Shown piece after piece: positions 46,226 through 55,279 of a DNA stretch of 64,000 bases; position 1 is the stretch's first letter; each line of letters opens with the position of its first letter. The translations under genes and the position numbers were made by a program. The notes under the pieces were generated by a model. The model had not been told where the DNA came from. It saw nothing but the letters and a program-made list of their open reading frames with translations, and did not search any database. The stretch comes from JAHRVQ01 sp964548025 (GTDB lineage: Bacteria; Pseudomonadota; Gammaproteobacteria; Pseudomonadales; Azotimanducaceae), in contig CAZJRI010000008.1 in the NCBI GenBank assembly GCA_964548025.1, positions 6,371 to 70,370 of the forward strand. The letters are read 5' to 3'.

Positions 46226-48562
46226 CTAAAATACTTCACCAGTAATCCCCTGATCAATCAATTCCCCAATTTCTGCTTCACTCAGGCCGAATTTATCTCG
46301 CAGTATCTCGCGACTGTTCTCACCTAGACGGGGCGAATGGAATTCGGATCTGAGTTGACTTTCCGAAAATCGCCATGAGAAACCATCATAGAGGTGAGTG
46401 CCCAGGTCCGGATGTGTCAACTCGTTAAACCAGCATCTTGCCGTCAGATGGGGATCTGTCAGCACCTCGGAAGTTGACTGGACAGGTGCCGCAGCGATAG
46501 AAATAGCCTGTAGCATTCGAGTAACTTCATAGGATGAAAAGCGCCTGCTCCAGTTTGATATATCCGCATCCAGCCGATCCATTCTTTGCTGTTCCGTCTC
46601 TTCGGGCTCTGATGGATTCAGTTTGGCTATTTCCTGAAATAGATCAAATTCCGTCTCATTTCTAACGGTAATCGCTACCCACTGGTCAACATCCTTACAG
46701 GGATAGACCCCCTGAATGAACATATCAGGATGACGATTGCCCAGTCGATCGTGATGCCTGCCCAGACTCGCCTCAAGAATCAGTTCATCAATATAACCAA
46801 CGGCAGCTTCAAACATTGATCCCTGTACATATTGGCCCTGCCCGGTTCTGTTTCGACAGTTCAGGGCTGTCAGGGTGGTCGCGGCCATCTGTAAGCCCGT
46901 ATCTGCCTGATAAAATCCCATAACCATCGGTGGGCCGTCTGCGTATCCAAACAAACTGTCCCAGCCAGCCGTCGCCTCTATCGTTGTCCCGTTAGCACGA
47001 TAACTGGCATAAGGCCCCATATTCCCATAACCTGAAAAAGAGGTCATGATTATTTCAGGATTGATCTTTATAAGATCTTCATAGGCTAATCCGAACTTTT
47101 TCATTACATTCGGCGTATAGTTTTCCATCACGATATCTGCATCGGCGACCAGCTCTCGAAACAACCGACGACCCTCTTCCTGGCCCAGATCGAGGGTAAG
47201 GCTTTTTTTATCCCGATTGACACTGTTGAAATTGCTGCTGGTATTAACCAGTTTTGCGTCTTTATTGACGATACCCTCGGGTTTTTTGGGAGGTAGCGAT
47301 CGCCAGACATCCGGTTTGTGAACTGATTCGACCTTGATAACCTCTGCACCCAGGTCACTCAGCAATTGACTCGCAAAAGGTCCAATCCACGCCTGGGTGA
47401 GATCAACGATCACAATGTTTTCCAGAGGCCGCGATAATTCATGCGTTTGGCTATCCGGGACAGAATCCCGCTTTGACCAGTTAACGCTGCCGGGTTCAAT
47501 CCTTCGAGACAATGGATTCATAGCAGGGGTCAGGGACATCCTCGCAGGTGGGCCTGTTCGGCTGATTGGACCCAGCACTGGATGATCAACGTCTCGAAAA
47601 TAGTCCAGCGCCAGGAGTTGTGGATCCTGCAATATTTCGATGGGGCTTTTTACCTTTCCAACGGCTGAACTGTGTGGCGGGTCAGAAATAATCTGGAACA
47701 GGTCATCAATGCTGAAAGGAGAATCAAGGGTACGAATATATTCAAATAGTGCATCATAGTCCTGCCTCTTCTCGAAACTATCCAGGTGTTCCGGTAAGTC
47801 CTTTTCATCCAGCCCAACAATTTCCAGCAGGACTTCAAGTGCTATTTTATAGGCAAGATTAAAAGACAGATAGCCATCACCGATCTCGTAAAGTCGCACA
47901 CCCAGGGGGTCAGTACCCGGCCCACTATCCCTCTGTTCGACTTGCCCCAGCACCTGGGTTCGCAGGGTGGGCACGATAGTCATCAGCGTTTCCATCCAGC
48001 TTACTTCTACTTTTTCAGATACCCCCGAACCAGATCTTCTATGTAATGCGGCAAGTCCTGCGATAAATCCGTTAACGCCGCAGATGTAACCAATAAGATT
48101 ACCGGGCATTCTGAGGGGGGCCCGACCCCGACTGCCATTGACAGAAAGGAAACCGGACATGGCTTCTACGATAAGTTCGGTTCCGGTATAGGATGAATAC
48201 GGTCCGGTTCTGCCAAAGGGAGATATATCCAAAAGAATTGGCCAGGTTGAGACCTCTTTAAAGGCGGGTATCAGCGCCAACTCACCTTCTGATCTATCCG
48301 TAATCAGGATATCAGCGTTCTCGATCAAATCGGTAGTGACTGCCTCTCCCCCGATCATTGATTTGCCGGTATGCAGGCACTCCTGTAATAGAGAGAAAGG
48401 ATTGCCGCTATTGTCTACAGCAGGATATTGAAATTGTGAACCAACCCATGCATCCCTGACAGCCAGAACCTCAGCGCCCCACATAGCAAACTGACGAGCG
48501 CAATAAGTGGCAGCTATGGTGCTGGAAAATTCTAGTACCCGAATACCTGAGAGGGCTTGCAT
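46226..48562 (-). CDS. Two-domain CaiB/BaiF CoA-transferase
   Basis: A 778-residue fused class III CoA-transferase. Domain 1 starts MQALSGIRVLEFSSTIAATY; domain 2 begins near residue 384 (IVIVDLTQAWIGPFA) and has GAEVIKVES. Domain 1 has no Asp at the catalytic segment (RMPGNLIGYICG). Domain 2 has Asp554 in GFYQADTGLQMAA, two residues nearer the following Gly than in the other copies. The frame is open to 48652, but ATG 48562 follows AGGT and matches paralogue starts. It is upstream of the APH-like kinase gene on the same strand, linking the two functions. Confidence 0.92.
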   Translation of the reverse strand: MQALSGIRVLEFSSTIAATYCARQFAMWGAEVLAVRDAWVGSQFQYPAVDNSGNPFSLLQECLHTGKSMIGGEAVTTDLIENADILITDRSEGELALIPAFKEVSTWPILLDISPFGRTGPYSSYTGTELIVEAMSGFLSVNGSRGRAPLRMPGNLIGYICGVNGFIAGLAALHRRSGSGVSEKVEVSWMETLMTIVPTLRTQVLGQVEQRDSGPGTDPLGVRLYEIGDGYLSFNLAYKIALEVLLEIVGLDEKDLPEHLDSFEKRQDYDALFEYIRTLDSPFSIDDLFQIISDPPHSSAVGKVKSPIEILQDPQLLALDYFRDVDHPVLGPISRTGPPARMSLTPAMNPLSRRIEPGSVNWSKRDSVPDSQTHELSRPLENIVIVDLTQAWIGPFASQLLSDLGAEVIKVESVHKPDVWRSLPPKKPEGIVNKDAKLVNTSSNFNSVNRDKKSLTLDLGQEEGRRLFRELVADADIVMENYTPNVMKKFGLAYEDLIKINPEIIMTSFSGYGNMGPYASYRANGTTIEATAGWDSLFGYADGPPMVMGFYQADTGLQMAATTLTALNCRNRTGQGQYVQGSMFEAAVGYIDELILEASLGRHHDRLGNRHPDMFIQGVYPCKDVDQWVAITVRNETEFDLFQEIAKLNPSEPEETEQQRMDRLDADISNWSRRFSSYEVTRMLQAISIAAAPVQSTSEVLTDPHLTARCWFNELTHPDLGTHLYDGFSWRFSESQLRSEFHSPRLGENSREILRDKFGLSEAEIGELIDQGITGEVF

Positions 48563-48722
48563 ATTACCTATTTTACGATGACCTACGACGCTCGAGTATA
48601 TCATCCATCTCTGGCGCTCTCGCTTAAAATTATCCGCATTTACCCGGTCCATGATTCGAGATGTCTTCTGCCAGATTTCTTCCGCAAGATTGCTTCTTGC
48701 AACCAGGCTGAATTACATCGGA

Positions 48723-49502
48723 TCAATCTGCCTGACGCAGATCGACGCCAACAGGACAATGGTCAGATCCCAGGGCATCCGGCCATATAAATGCATCCTC
48801 AACTTTCTTGGCAGCGCTATTGGATGCAAGAATATAGTCAACTCGCCAACCGACATTGTCAGCTCGCGCGTTTCCCCATTGTCGCCACCAGCTATAATGC
48901 CCTTCTTCTCCCGGATGCTGTTTCCTGAAAACGTCAACCCATTTATCATCAAGCCACTCTGACATCACCTGCCTTTCTTCCGGCAGAAAACCACTTGATT
49001 TCTTGTTTGTCTTCGGTCGAGCGAGGTCAATCTCCTCATGAGCCACATTGAAATCACCGGCTACAAAAACAGGACCCCGCCTTCTCAGTATGTCTATTTT
49101 TTCCTTTACCGCCCGATGGAAATCCAGCTTGTAAGGGACCCGGCTATTATCACGGTCTTTTCCACTGCCCTTGGGGAAATAAACCGATGCTATTGCCGTT
49201 CGCCCATAATGCGCCACGATAAATCTGCCCTCGGTATCAAATCGGGACTCACCAAGACTGATCTCGATCTTCTCTGGTTCTTTTCGTGAATAGATGCAAA
49301 CACCACTATAGCCAGCCCTCTCAGCCGGTGAAAATGAGCCGTACCAACCATCAGGCGAGCGAACATCTACCGCTAGCTGCTCGGGGAAGGCCCTGACCTC
49401 CTGAAGACAAATAACATCGGCTCCGCTCTCTTCAAGAAACTTTAGAAAACCTTTCTTTACACAGGCCCTCAGCCCATTTACATTCCAACTGATGATTCTC
49501 AT
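48723..49502 (-). CDS. xthA: Exodeoxyribonuclease III
   Basis: A 259-residue member of the exonuclease III/AP-endonuclease family, which nicks DNA at abasic sites and degrades 3' ends during base excision repair. ISWNVNGLRA, ICLQEVRA (metal Glu), VFVAGDFNVAHEEID and the C-terminal GSDHCPV carry the conserved active-site residues. The length equals that of bacterial ExoIII/ExoA. ATG 49502 is used; an in-frame GTG lies at 49508. It is a housekeeping gene among the accessory genes. Confidence 0.95.
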   Translation of the reverse strand: MRIISWNVNGLRACVKKGFLKFLEESGADVICLQEVRAFPEQLAVDVRSPDGWYGSFSPAERAGYSGVCIYSRKEPEKIEISLGESRFDTEGRFIVAHYGRTAIASVYFPKGSGKDRDNSRVPYKLDFHRAVKEKIDILRRRGPVFVAGDFNVAHEEIDLARPKTNKKSSGFLPEERQVMSEWLDDKWVDVFRKQHPGEEGHYSWWRQWGNARADNVGWRVDYILASNSAAKKVEDAFIWPDALGSDHCPVGVDLRQAD

Positions 49503-49582
49503 TTGCACGACTTATTCGCAGTTCCCAGGAACGCAGAACCTAAACCAGTGGATAGCAGACTTCAAGGCGCATAGCCAACCTT

Positions 49583-49630
49583 GAGCCTTGTCCATGATGA
49601 GCCTTGTCCCTGATGAGAATTGTCCCTGAA
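49583..49630. repeat. Three tandem copies of a 16-base unit
   Basis: GAGCCTTGTCCATGAT, GAGCCTTGTCCCTGAT and GAGAATTGTCCCTGAA follow one another without spacers, in the region between divergent xthA and the CoA-transferase at 49656. The first two differ at one base; the third has diverged further. It may be replication slippage or a regulatory site array. Confidence 0.85.
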
Positions 49631-49655
49631 TAGCAACCGGTACAGGATTTACTAG

Positions 49656-52157
49656 ATGACGATGAGTGCCCTATCAAATATCACGGTGGTCGAACTGGCA
49701 CAAGGCATAGCCGGTCCCTACTGTGGCCGCATGCTGTCAGCGCATGGAGCAAGAGTAATCAAGATTGAACCACCGAATACCGGTGATAACGCCCGCTACC
49801 TTCTGCCACGCATCAACAACGAGGCTCCTGATCCCGCCGACAAAACTGCGACAGACCCGAATGCCAGCGGTCTCTTTGGATGGCTGAACGCCAACAAAGA
49901 AAGCATCGCACTCGATAAGGCCAACCCTTCTGACCTTGCCACCATAGAAAACATCTGTGCCGAGGCCCAGGTGGTTATCCTGGATACCATCGACGAGAGT
50001 GAATCTAATCTGACGATGGAAACCCTGCAGGAGGCTAATCCGCACCTCATCCTCTGTAACGTCACTTTCTTCGGGCAGACAGGGCCCTATAAGCACTATC
50101 TTGGTAATGACGCGCTCTGCACTGCACTTTCGGGCCTCGCTTTTGGCATTGGTGAGGCGGGAGGCTCACCGACATTACCATCTGGTTATGGTCCACAGGT
50201 TATCGCCGGGGTTACTGCTGCTATTTCTGTTATGACGGCACTTCTCGGTAAACAAGAAAGTACCAACGGATACAGTATCGATCTCAGCGTTCTTGAGGCG
50301 ACCATCATCCTGAATGAAACAGGCGCGATAGCCCGCTCCTATGAACTGGATTCAATACCCCAGCGGTTCGGCGTCAATCGTTTTCCACCAACATTTCCGA
50401 TGGGGGTATTTAGATGTGCTGACGGCTGGGTAGGCATTACTGCGTTAACACCCGGTCAATGGATCGCTCTATGCGACCTGCTGGAGGTGCCTGAACTGGG
50501 TCACGATCCAGATTACTATGCGAGTATCGATCGATTTATAAAGTCGGACGAACTGGATCCTATTCTGTCAAAAGGCATGCTGAAATGGTCAGCCAGAGAA
50601 TTGGTCATTGCCGGTCAGGGTCGACGTGTACCTCTTGCTCTTGTACCTACCCCGGAAGAATTGTTGACGTTGCCGGAATTCGTCGAGCGGGGGGCCCTGT
50701 CCACCATATCGTTGCCTGGCGGTAAAGAATTCCAGGCGCCGGATATTCCCTTTATTCTGAAAAGAACCCCGGCCAGGGCCAGTGGCCCTGCACCTGATCT
50801 CGACCAGCACAGGGATAAGATTCTGAAGATGCTGGCAGAGTCATCACCCGCTGATATAACCCATGAGGGTAGCGCCGAAGCATTGAAGTCGGCCAGTCAG
50901 AAACCCCTAGAAGGCATTCGGGTTATCGACTTGTCAAAAGGCTGGTCTGGTCCGCTCGCCGCACGTTTTTGCGCAGACATGGGCGCGGATGTCATCAAAG
51001 TAGAAGATTGTCGTTACCCTGACTGGTGGAGAGGTTGGGAAGCAACCAGGCAGTGGGTAGATGAGAAAGAATACGAGAAGATGCCTTCATTCAATTCGAT
51101 GAATCGAAATAAACTCGGAATCACTCTGGATCTAACTACTGACCGGGGTCGTGACCTCGTCAAGAAGCTCGTTAAGGATGCTGATGCCGTTATCGAGAAC
51201 TACACATCGACCGTGTTGCCCAAATTGGGATTGGACTATTCGGAACTCAAGAAAGTTAATCCTAATATCGTTATGATATCTATGCCGGCATGGGGGATGT
51301 CGAGTGCATGGTCAGATCACAGGGCTTATGGTTCAACTGTTGAGCAGGGTTCAGGTCTCCCCCATCTGAACGGCAGAGAAAGCTGGCCGCCTACTCATCA
51401 GCACGTCGCGTTGGGTGACGCAGTTTCTGGTCTGAATGCAGCCGTCGCGGTACTAATCGCTCTCTACCATCAAAAGCAAACCGGCGAAGGCCAACTAATT
51501 GATTTAAGCCAGGTTGAGTGCCTCCTTCCACTGGGGGCACACGGTATGATCGAGTATTCGCTCAATCATGCCAACTGGCCAAGATTGGGCAGCCATCATC
51601 CTGAATTTTCACCCTGGGGAGTCTACCCCTGTGAGGGTGAAGAGGCCTGGCTCGCAATTACCTGCTCAACAGACGATGAATGGGCAAATCTTGCTAATGC
51701 TATCAATAGGCCGGAGCTCGCAGGGGATGACAGATTCGATAACCACAGTCATCGCAAACGGAACGAAGATGCCCTGGATGAATTGATATCAGCCTGGACA
51801 ATCAAGAGAAGTACGGACACAGCAATGACCGATTTGCAGAACTGCGGCGTCCCTGCCGCGGTAGTCAGATCAACCCAAAATCTCGTCGACGACCTGCAAC
51901 TTCAAGAACGCGGGTACTTTGAATGGGCACCGGGTGTTCATCGAGATGTTGCACTGTATCCACTCCCTGCATTCACCATGGACGGACATCGACAAAATGT
52001 GCAGTGGCCAGCGCCAACCCTGGGCGAACACAACGAAAAAGTGCTCAGAGAAAAACTCGCGCTAACTGACGATGACATCGAGTCGCTGGCCCGCGAGAAG
52101 ATTATCGGCACTGTACCGATAATCCCCGGGGAGACCAGCATGGAAAAGGAAGCCTAG
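49656..52157 (+). CDS. Two-domain CaiB/BaiF CoA-transferase
   Basis: An 833-residue fused class III CoA-transferase. Domain 1 begins MSALSNITVVELAQGIAGPY; a linker of about 30 residues leads near residue 419 to domain 2 (IRVIDLSKGWSGP, then GADVIKVED). At the catalytic position domain 1 reads PSGYGPQVIAGV without Asp, whereas domain 2 has Asp588 in ALGDAVSGLNAA. AGGA lies eight bases before ATG 49656. Its stop overlaps by four bases the stop of the convergent acyl-CoA dehydrogenase. The largest of the four fusions. Confidence 0.93.
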   Translation: MTMSALSNITVVELAQGIAGPYCGRMLSAHGARVIKIEPPNTGDNARYLLPRINNEAPDPADKTATDPNASGLFGWLNANKESIALDKANPSDLATIENICAEAQVVILDTIDESESNLTMETLQEANPHLILCNVTFFGQTGPYKHYLGNDALCTALSGLAFGIGEAGGSPTLPSGYGPQVIAGVTAAISVMTALLGKQESTNGYSIDLSVLEATIILNETGAIARSYELDSIPQRFGVNRFPPTFPMGVFRCADGWVGITALTPGQWIALCDLLEVPELGHDPDYYASIDRFIKSDELDPILSKGMLKWSARELVIAGQGRRVPLALVPTPEELLTLPEFVERGALSTISLPGGKEFQAPDIPFILKRTPARASGPAPDLDQHRDKILKMLAESSPADITHEGSAEALKSASQKPLEGIRVIDLSKGWSGPLAARFCADMGADVIKVEDCRYPDWWRGWEATRQWVDEKEYEKMPSFNSMNRNKLGITLDLTTDRGRDLVKKLVKDADAVIENYTSTVLPKLGLDYSELKKVNPNIVMISMPAWGMSSAWSDHRAYGSTVEQGSGLPHLNGRESWPPTHQHVALGDAVSGLNAAVAVLIALYHQKQTGEGQLIDLSQVECLLPLGAHGMIEYSLNHANWPRLGSHHPEFSPWGVYPCEGEEAWLAITCSTDDEWANLANAINRPELAGDDRFDNHSHRKRNEDALDELISAWTIKRSTDTAMTDLQNCGVPAAVVRSTQNLVDDLQLQERGYFEWAPGVHRDVALYPLPAFTMDGHRQNVQWPAPTLGEHNEKVLREKLALTDDDIESLAREKIIGTVPIIPGETSMEKEA

Positions 52158-53353
52158 TCAGGCAACCCGAGTACTCGCTTGGCAATGATATTCAACTGAA
52201 CCTCGTTGGAGCCACCGGCGATGGATGCAGCCTTGGAACCCAACCACGCCCGCGTAACACTGCGGTCATCTTCTGTGAACATTTCGCCTTCCCAGCCGAG
52301 AGACTGGGTCCCCCTGACCTTGAGTTGCAGCTCCAGTTGTTCCTTGGCGAGATCTGCCCCAAACAGTTTGAAAATTGAAGTTGCAGCACCAGGGGTACCC
52401 CCTTCTGATTCAGCAACAGTTCTGTTCTGCGTAAGGGTAAAAGCTCTCGTTTTCATTCGGTTGCGCAGAATGTCATCACGAAGCTGGAGATCACTCAGTT
52501 TACCGTCACTCAAACCGATATACTCGATTGCTGCCTCTTTTAAAGTGAGCCCGGTCTGTTGTCTGCCCCGGCCTGTTGCTGCGGCTGCCAGAGTATGAAT
52601 GCCAGACCGTTCGTGCTGAAGCAATCTCTTCGCCACTGTCCAGCCTCGATTCACCTGATGGACCAGGTCGTCCTTGGGCGCGACAACATCATCGAAAAAG
52701 GTTTCACAAAAAGGAGATGCACCACTGATCAGTCGTATCGGCTTAACGGATACACCCGGCGAGTCCATGGAAAACAGCAGAAAACTGATACCTTCATGTT
52801 TGGGCGCCTGGGGATCAGTTCTGGTCAGGCAGAATATCCAGTCTGCAAAGTCTGCACCTGATGTCCATATCTTCTGCCCATTAATCAGGAAGTGATCTCC
52901 CTTGTCTTCTGCCTTGGTTTGCAGACTTGCAAGGTCAGAACCAGAACCCGGTTCGCTATATCCCTGGCACCAGCGGATTTCACCGCTTGCAATTTTTGGC
53001 AGATGACGGGCCTTTTGTGCATCCGTGCCATATTCGAGGAGTGTCGGTCCAATCATGACAACGCCCATGCCGCCCAGCGGTGTCCTTGCGTCAATCCGTG
53101 TCATTTCCTCCAGCAAGACGACATATTCGTCCTTTGTCAGGTCGGCACCACCATATTCTTTTGGCCAGTTTGGTACGGTCCAACCCTTCTCGGCCATACG
53201 ATCAAGCCAGACATATGAGTCGGGGTTGGTGCTACGGTGCTTGGAACCACCATCCACCATCTCTTCTTCGACCATTGGTGTCCGCATGCTCTGCGGGCAG
53301 TTTTCCTCAAGCCAGGCACGTGTTTCTTCTCTGAATTCTTCGAGCTTGGTCAT
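52154..53353 (-). CDS. Acyl-CoA dehydrogenase, large-substrate type
   Basis: A 399-residue paralogue of the gene at 4362-5537; they share the starts (EETRAWLEENCP), GYSEPGSGSDLASLQT, LLQHERSG and the ends AKRVLGLPD. The C-terminal motif here is SIAGGSNEVQLN, so again no EGT glutamate, and the QHERSG glutamate is the likely base (inference). This type oxidises bulky or ring-bearing acyl-CoAs in known relatives. ATG 53353 is preceded by GGGGGAG. Convergent and overlapping with the fused CoA-transferase by four bases, the same arrangement as its paralogue. Confidence 0.92.
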   Translation of the reverse strand: MTKLEEFREETRAWLEENCPQSMRTPMVEEEMVDGGSKHRSTNPDSYVWLDRMAEKGWTVPNWPKEYGGADLTKDEYVVLLEEMTRIDARTPLGGMGVVMIGPTLLEYGTDAQKARHLPKIASGEIRWCQGYSEPGSGSDLASLQTKAEDKGDHFLINGQKIWTSGADFADWIFCLTRTDPQAPKHEGISFLLFSMDSPGVSVKPIRLISGASPFCETFFDDVVAPKDDLVHQVNRGWTVAKRLLQHERSGIHTLAAAATGRGRQQTGLTLKEAAIEYIGLSDGKLSDLQLRDDILRNRMKTRAFTLTQNRTVAESEGGTPGAATSIFKLFGADLAKEQLELQLKVRGTQSLGWEGEMFTEDDRSVTRAWLGSKAASIAGGSNEVQLNIIAKRVLGLPD

Positions 53354-53448
53354 CACTCCCCCTGCTGTTGATGTTAATTTAAGTTAGTTTGAACCTACCT
53401 GCGGCAAGAAAAAAGATCACAAATAGCCATCTCTGCCAGATCCAATCC

Positions 53449-54999
53449 TTATGGCATATACGGTGTTGATGTCGGACCCAGTTGAGTCTGGATTATCGGC
53501 TGAGCCATCTCAATGAACTCTGATAACATCGGACGAGTATCTCTTGGATCCATAATTTCCTCAATATTAAATGCTTCCGCTGTTCTAAATGGCGATGCCA
53601 GTGCATCGAGGCTCTCTTCTATCTCCTTCTGTTTTGCTTCCGGATCATCTGATTCAGCAATCACTCGTCGATAAGCTGCCGATACGCCACCTGAAATATG
53701 CATTGAACCCCAATGCCCCGAAGGCCAGGCGACCCGCTTGAACATCCCGCCAGGCCGATCATGGCACTGACCGGCAACACCATAGAGTTGCCTGATAATT
53801 ATCGAGATCCATGGCATCTGGGTTCGCAATGTCGCACACAACATTTTCGCACCAGCACGAACAATACCCTGCCGCTGTTGCTCCGGCCCTGCCATAAAGC
53901 CGGGTTCGTCAGCAAAATAGACCATTGGCAGGTGAAAAGTATCGCATAACTGTAAAAACCGAATCACCTTGGTACCTGCAGCGACGTCCATGGAGCCACC
54001 CAGTCTTTTCGGGTTGTTAATCATAACGCCAGTCGGATATCCGTTGATGCGGGCAAGCCCGATGATGCGTGAACGGCCATAATGTGGCGTTATCTCAAAA
54101 AATGAATCCTTATCCAACGTGGCCTCAAGAATCTTATAGGCATCGTATACTCGTCTCTTGTTGCGCGGGATTGCCGAAAGCAGCGCCTCTTCCCGTCGAT
54201 TGGGATCATCGCCGTTTTCCACCCTTGGCGGCATCTGCCAGACATTATCAGGAAGGTAACTCAGAAACCGCCTGATCATATCGAAGGCTTCTTCCTCAGT
54301 ATCTGCCAGATTGTCGATAACACCGCTCTCAAAGACCTGTGATCGCTCATCGCCAAGGTCTTCTTTCGTGATATCAATGCCGAGGGCTGCTTTCACAACC
54401 GGCGGTCCACCCGGGAAAACCTGACTGATCCCCTTGACCATCAGGTTGAAATGAGAAAGACAGGCGTCCACTGCAGGCAAACCGGCAACCGAACCCAGTG
54501 CAGCAGAGACGACGGGTACCTGGCAAAGAAGCTTCTCCACACCCGGAGTGACAGGATTGGTGGGTATATAGGTACGTCCTATCTTTTCAAAAGTCTTGAC
54601 GCTGCCGCCGGTCGCATCGAGCAATCTGACATAAGGCAACCGCCAGTCTTTGGCCATGTTCTGTGCATGCCCGCCTTTATTGCCAATTGATGCATCTGCT
54701 GCGCCGCCTCTGACAGTAAAGTCACCGCCATTAACCACAACCTTGCGACCGTTGAGTGAACACAATCCGATAACCATATTAGATGGCCTGACATCCACGA
54801 GTTTGTTTTTCTCATAAGTTGCGGCTCCTGCCAGACCACCTATCTCCTGGAACGAGTTCTCATCAGTCAGAAGATCAAGTCGTTCTCTGATGGTGAGTTT
54901 GCCTCTTTCATGCTGGACCTTGATGCCAGTCTCTCCTCCCATCTTCTCTGCCATCTCAGCTCTTTGCTGCATCTCTTTGATCTCTGGTTCCCAACTCAT
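53449..54999 (-). CDS. Acyl-CoA carboxylase carboxyltransferase (beta) subunit
   Basis: A 516-residue biotin-dependent carboxyltransferase of the propionyl-/methylcrotonyl-/geranyl-CoA carboxylase beta family. GKLTIRERLDLLTD is the N-terminal signature, and the two crotonase-like halves follow, with VYFADEPGFMAGPEQQRQG and QLYGVAGQCHDRPGG. It would transfer CO2 from biotin to an acyl-CoA. No biotin carboxylase or biotin carrier gene lies next to it, so the partner must be elsewhere. A GAGAGAC stretch precedes the ATG. It sits upstream of the dehydrogenase at 52154-53353 on the same strand with a gap of about 95 bases. Confidence 0.92.
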   Translation of the reverse strand: MSWEPEIKEMQQRAEMAEKMGGETGIKVQHERGKLTIRERLDLLTDENSFQEIGGLAGAATYEKNKLVDVRPSNMVIGLCSLNGRKVVVNGGDFTVRGGAADASIGNKGGHAQNMAKDWRLPYVRLLDATGGSVKTFEKIGRTYIPTNPVTPGVEKLLCQVPVVSAALGSVAGLPAVDACLSHFNLMVKGISQVFPGGPPVVKAALGIDITKEDLGDERSQVFESGVIDNLADTEEEAFDMIRRFLSYLPDNVWQMPPRVENGDDPNRREEALLSAIPRNKRRVYDAYKILEATLDKDSFFEITPHYGRSRIIGLARINGYPTGVMINNPKRLGGSMDVAAGTKVIRFLQLCDTFHLPMVYFADEPGFMAGPEQQRQGIVRAGAKMLCATLRTQMPWISIIIRQLYGVAGQCHDRPGGMFKRVAWPSGHWGSMHISGGVSAAYRRVIAESDDPEAKQKEIEESLDALASPFRTAEAFNIEEIMDPRDTRPMLSEFIEMAQPIIQTQLGPTSTPYMP

Positions 55000-55279
55000 G
55001 TCTCTCTGCTCCCGTTACTATCTATTGATGGTGCTAATATCGATGGTGTTTCGTATTGAAAATCTGAATAACAAAATACGTAATTTCAGTCTGCTTCACA
55101 ACCACCGTGACTCGGCAGATCTTCGTCATCACCAAATTCCGGACAAATATAGCAGGAACACAAAACAGCCTCCCACTGACTATTACATGTAAACAGGCCC
55201 AATTTCTTTTATAAAGAAGCATTGATTGTAATCGGCCCACTTGAGGGCTGATCGCTACGGATTGAAACAAGGAGAAATT

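Noticed and set aside
49583..49630. CRISPR-like array
   Set aside because: Repeats of 16 bases follow one another without spacers and there are no cas genes.
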